5,714 nucleotides of DNA from positions 1 through 5,714 of the forward strand of contig JAHFDX010000272.1 of the NCBI GenBank assembly GCA_023248785.1, written 5' to 3'. Shown here piece after piece: positions 4,954 to 5,714 of the stretch (positions are counted from its first letter, which is position 1; the number at the start of each line of letters is the position of its first letter). The translations under genes and the position numbers were made by a program. Origin of the DNA: Myxococcales bacterium (GTDB lineage: Bacteria; Myxococcota_A; Polyangia; Polyangiales; Polyangiaceae). The notes under the pieces are model-generated. The model saw only the letters and a program-made list of their open reading frames with translations, ran no database searches and had not been told where the DNA came from.

Positions 4954-5714
4954 CTAAAATCTCACCGTGACCGGCGTCGACGAATCCACGGTCGTACCGT
5001 TACCAAGCATCCCATGATAGTTGTATCCCCAACACATCACCGTGCCGTCGGTGAGTCGCGCACACGTGTGATTTCCGCCTCCGGACGCAACTTGCATGGC
5101 TCCCGTCAACACCGCGGTCGAGGGTGGCGCACGTAGTTCGACCTTCAGGCCGTCACCGAGTTGTCCCAGTTCGTTGCGACCCCAACACTTCACCGATTGG
5201 TCTCTCAGGAGTGCACAGGTGTGTTCGTATCCAGCCGTGACTGCGGAAACACCACCCAAGATCGGCGTTGTCGGAGGCGTCCTCAAAATAGTCGCGGCGC
5301 TTCCGTCTCCGACTTGACCTTTGCGGTTGTCTCCCCAACACGTAAGGGACTCATCGTTCAGGCGTGCGCACACGTGATAGCGACCAAACGCGCTTTGGGA
5401 AAAACTTGGCAACACCACTGCGGCGCCCGGTAATTTGCGAGGCGACGTGGTTGTGCCATCGCCGACGGTGCCGTACCCATTCGCCCCCCAGCATTTCAAC
5501 GCGGGACCTGTGAGAACTGCGCACGTCAGCGATTCCCCCGCGATGGCGTCGATCCCGCCGGCGATCGTAGCGACCGCTGTCGGTGAAGGGCGATCGTCTG
5601 TCGTTCCGTCGCCGAGCTGTCCTGAGCTGTTGGATCCCCAGCACTTCATAGAACCGTCGGTTAAGATCGCGCACGCATGGTCGTCGCCTGCGGCAATTCG
5701 ACTGACTCCCGTCA
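4954..5714 (-). CDS. RCC1-repeat beta-propeller protein, C-terminal part (start beyond right edge)
   Basis: The frame is open from the right edge to the TAG at 4956-4954, giving 252 visible residues. They consist entirely of five RCC1-type repeats of 50-52 residues with the pattern TGV..I.AG..H.CA.L.DG...CWG.N..GQLGDGT. An internal ATG at 5649 is not the start, because the repeat continues in frame upstream of it (TGVSRIAAGDDHACAILTDG). A full RCC1 propeller has seven blades, so at least two more repeats and probably a signal or lipoprotein leader lie outside. Each repeat carries one Cys in the H.CA motif (a Cys without the His in the second repeat) and one in CWG, a pattern typical of secreted bacterial RCC1 proteins and suggestive of disulfides. 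Such propellers usually bind proteins; no catalytic residues are seen. The partner and role are unknown. Confidence 0.92.
   Translation of the reverse strand, partial: TGVSRIAAGDDHACAILTDGSMKCWGSNSSGQLGDGTTDDRPSPTAVATIAGGIDAIAGESLTCAVLTGPALKCWGANGYGTVGDGTTTSPRKLPGAAVVLPSFSQSAFGRYHVCARLNDESLTCWGDNRKGQVGDGSAATILRTPPTTPILGGVSAVTAGYEHTCALLRDQSVKCWGRNELGQLGDGLKVELRAPPSTAVLTGAMQVASGGGNHTCARLTDGTVMCWGYNYHGMLGNGTTVDSSTPVTVRF
4957..5712 (-). repeat. Five tandem RCC1 repeats of about 150 bp
   Basis: In minus-strand order the repeats span 5712-5563, 5562-5413, 5412-5257, 5256-5107 and 5106-4957. Four are exactly 50 codons and the third is 52. Each has a CWG triplet followed by a GDG or GNG turn. The protein pattern is conserved but the DNA has diverged, so these are old duplications kept by protein structure rather than a recent tandem array. 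The second repeat lacks the His before CA and the last has GNG in place of GDG. Confidence 0.88.

Noticed and set aside
4846..5136. A 96-codon plus-strand frame starting in the 4696-4953 gap
   Set aside because: Over half of it is antisense to the RCC1 repeats, no ribosome binding site is seen and its composition is Arg/His-rich without motifs.
5647..5649. ATG at 5649 as the start of the RCC1 gene
   Set aside because: It falls in the middle of a repeat, and the conserved pattern continues in frame to the window edge.

Overview
The window looks like a piece of a Gram-negative, myxobacteria-like genome (Myxococcota or a related deltaproteobacterial lineage). The reasons are two lipoprotein-type genes in tandem, one with a proline-rich linker and a paired C-terminal membrane hairpin and the other with a C-x5-CPxGxxC cysteine pattern; an NtrC-type sigma-54 activator; and a cysteine-bearing RCC1-repeat protein. 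These gene styles are common in that group. The sequence is moderately GC-rich, less so than classical Myxococcus or Sorangium. This placement is inference; no rRNA or other marker gene is present.

Layout from left to right: (1) Positions 1-1285, minus strand: a 386-residue uncharacterised membrane-anchored lipoprotein-like protein, followed with an ATGA stop/start overlap by a second, Cys-rich lipoprotein that runs off the left edge. A perfect 17-bp inverted repeat with a 4-nt loop sits exactly on this junction. It places the Shine-Dalgarno sequence in the loop and the downstream ATG in the stem. (2) Positions 1286-1472: a divergent intergenic region. (3) Positions 1473-2357, plus strand: an endonuclease/exonuclease/phosphatase (EEP) superfamily enzyme with all hallmark residues and some sphingomyelinase-like features. 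(4) Positions 2369-4695, minus strand: a two-gene unit in which an NtrC-family response regulator is followed, again through an ATGA overlap, by an ABC-2-type transporter ATPase. It converges on the EEP gene with an 11-bp gap. (5) Positions 4696-4953: an intergenic region with a good ribosome binding site for the regulator and a cluster of short inverted repeats. (6) Positions 4954-5714, minus strand: the C-terminal five repeats of an RCC1-type beta-propeller protein whose start lies beyond the right edge.

How the genes work together: the regulator and the ABC ATPase are probably translated together, which suggests a signal-responsive operon, but neither the histidine kinase nor the permease is in the window. 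The two lipoproteins form a second coupled pair that probably acts in the cell envelope. No mobile element, CRISPR array, tRNA or rRNA was seen. The most unusual signal is the hairpin at 116-153, a candidate translational-coupling switch.
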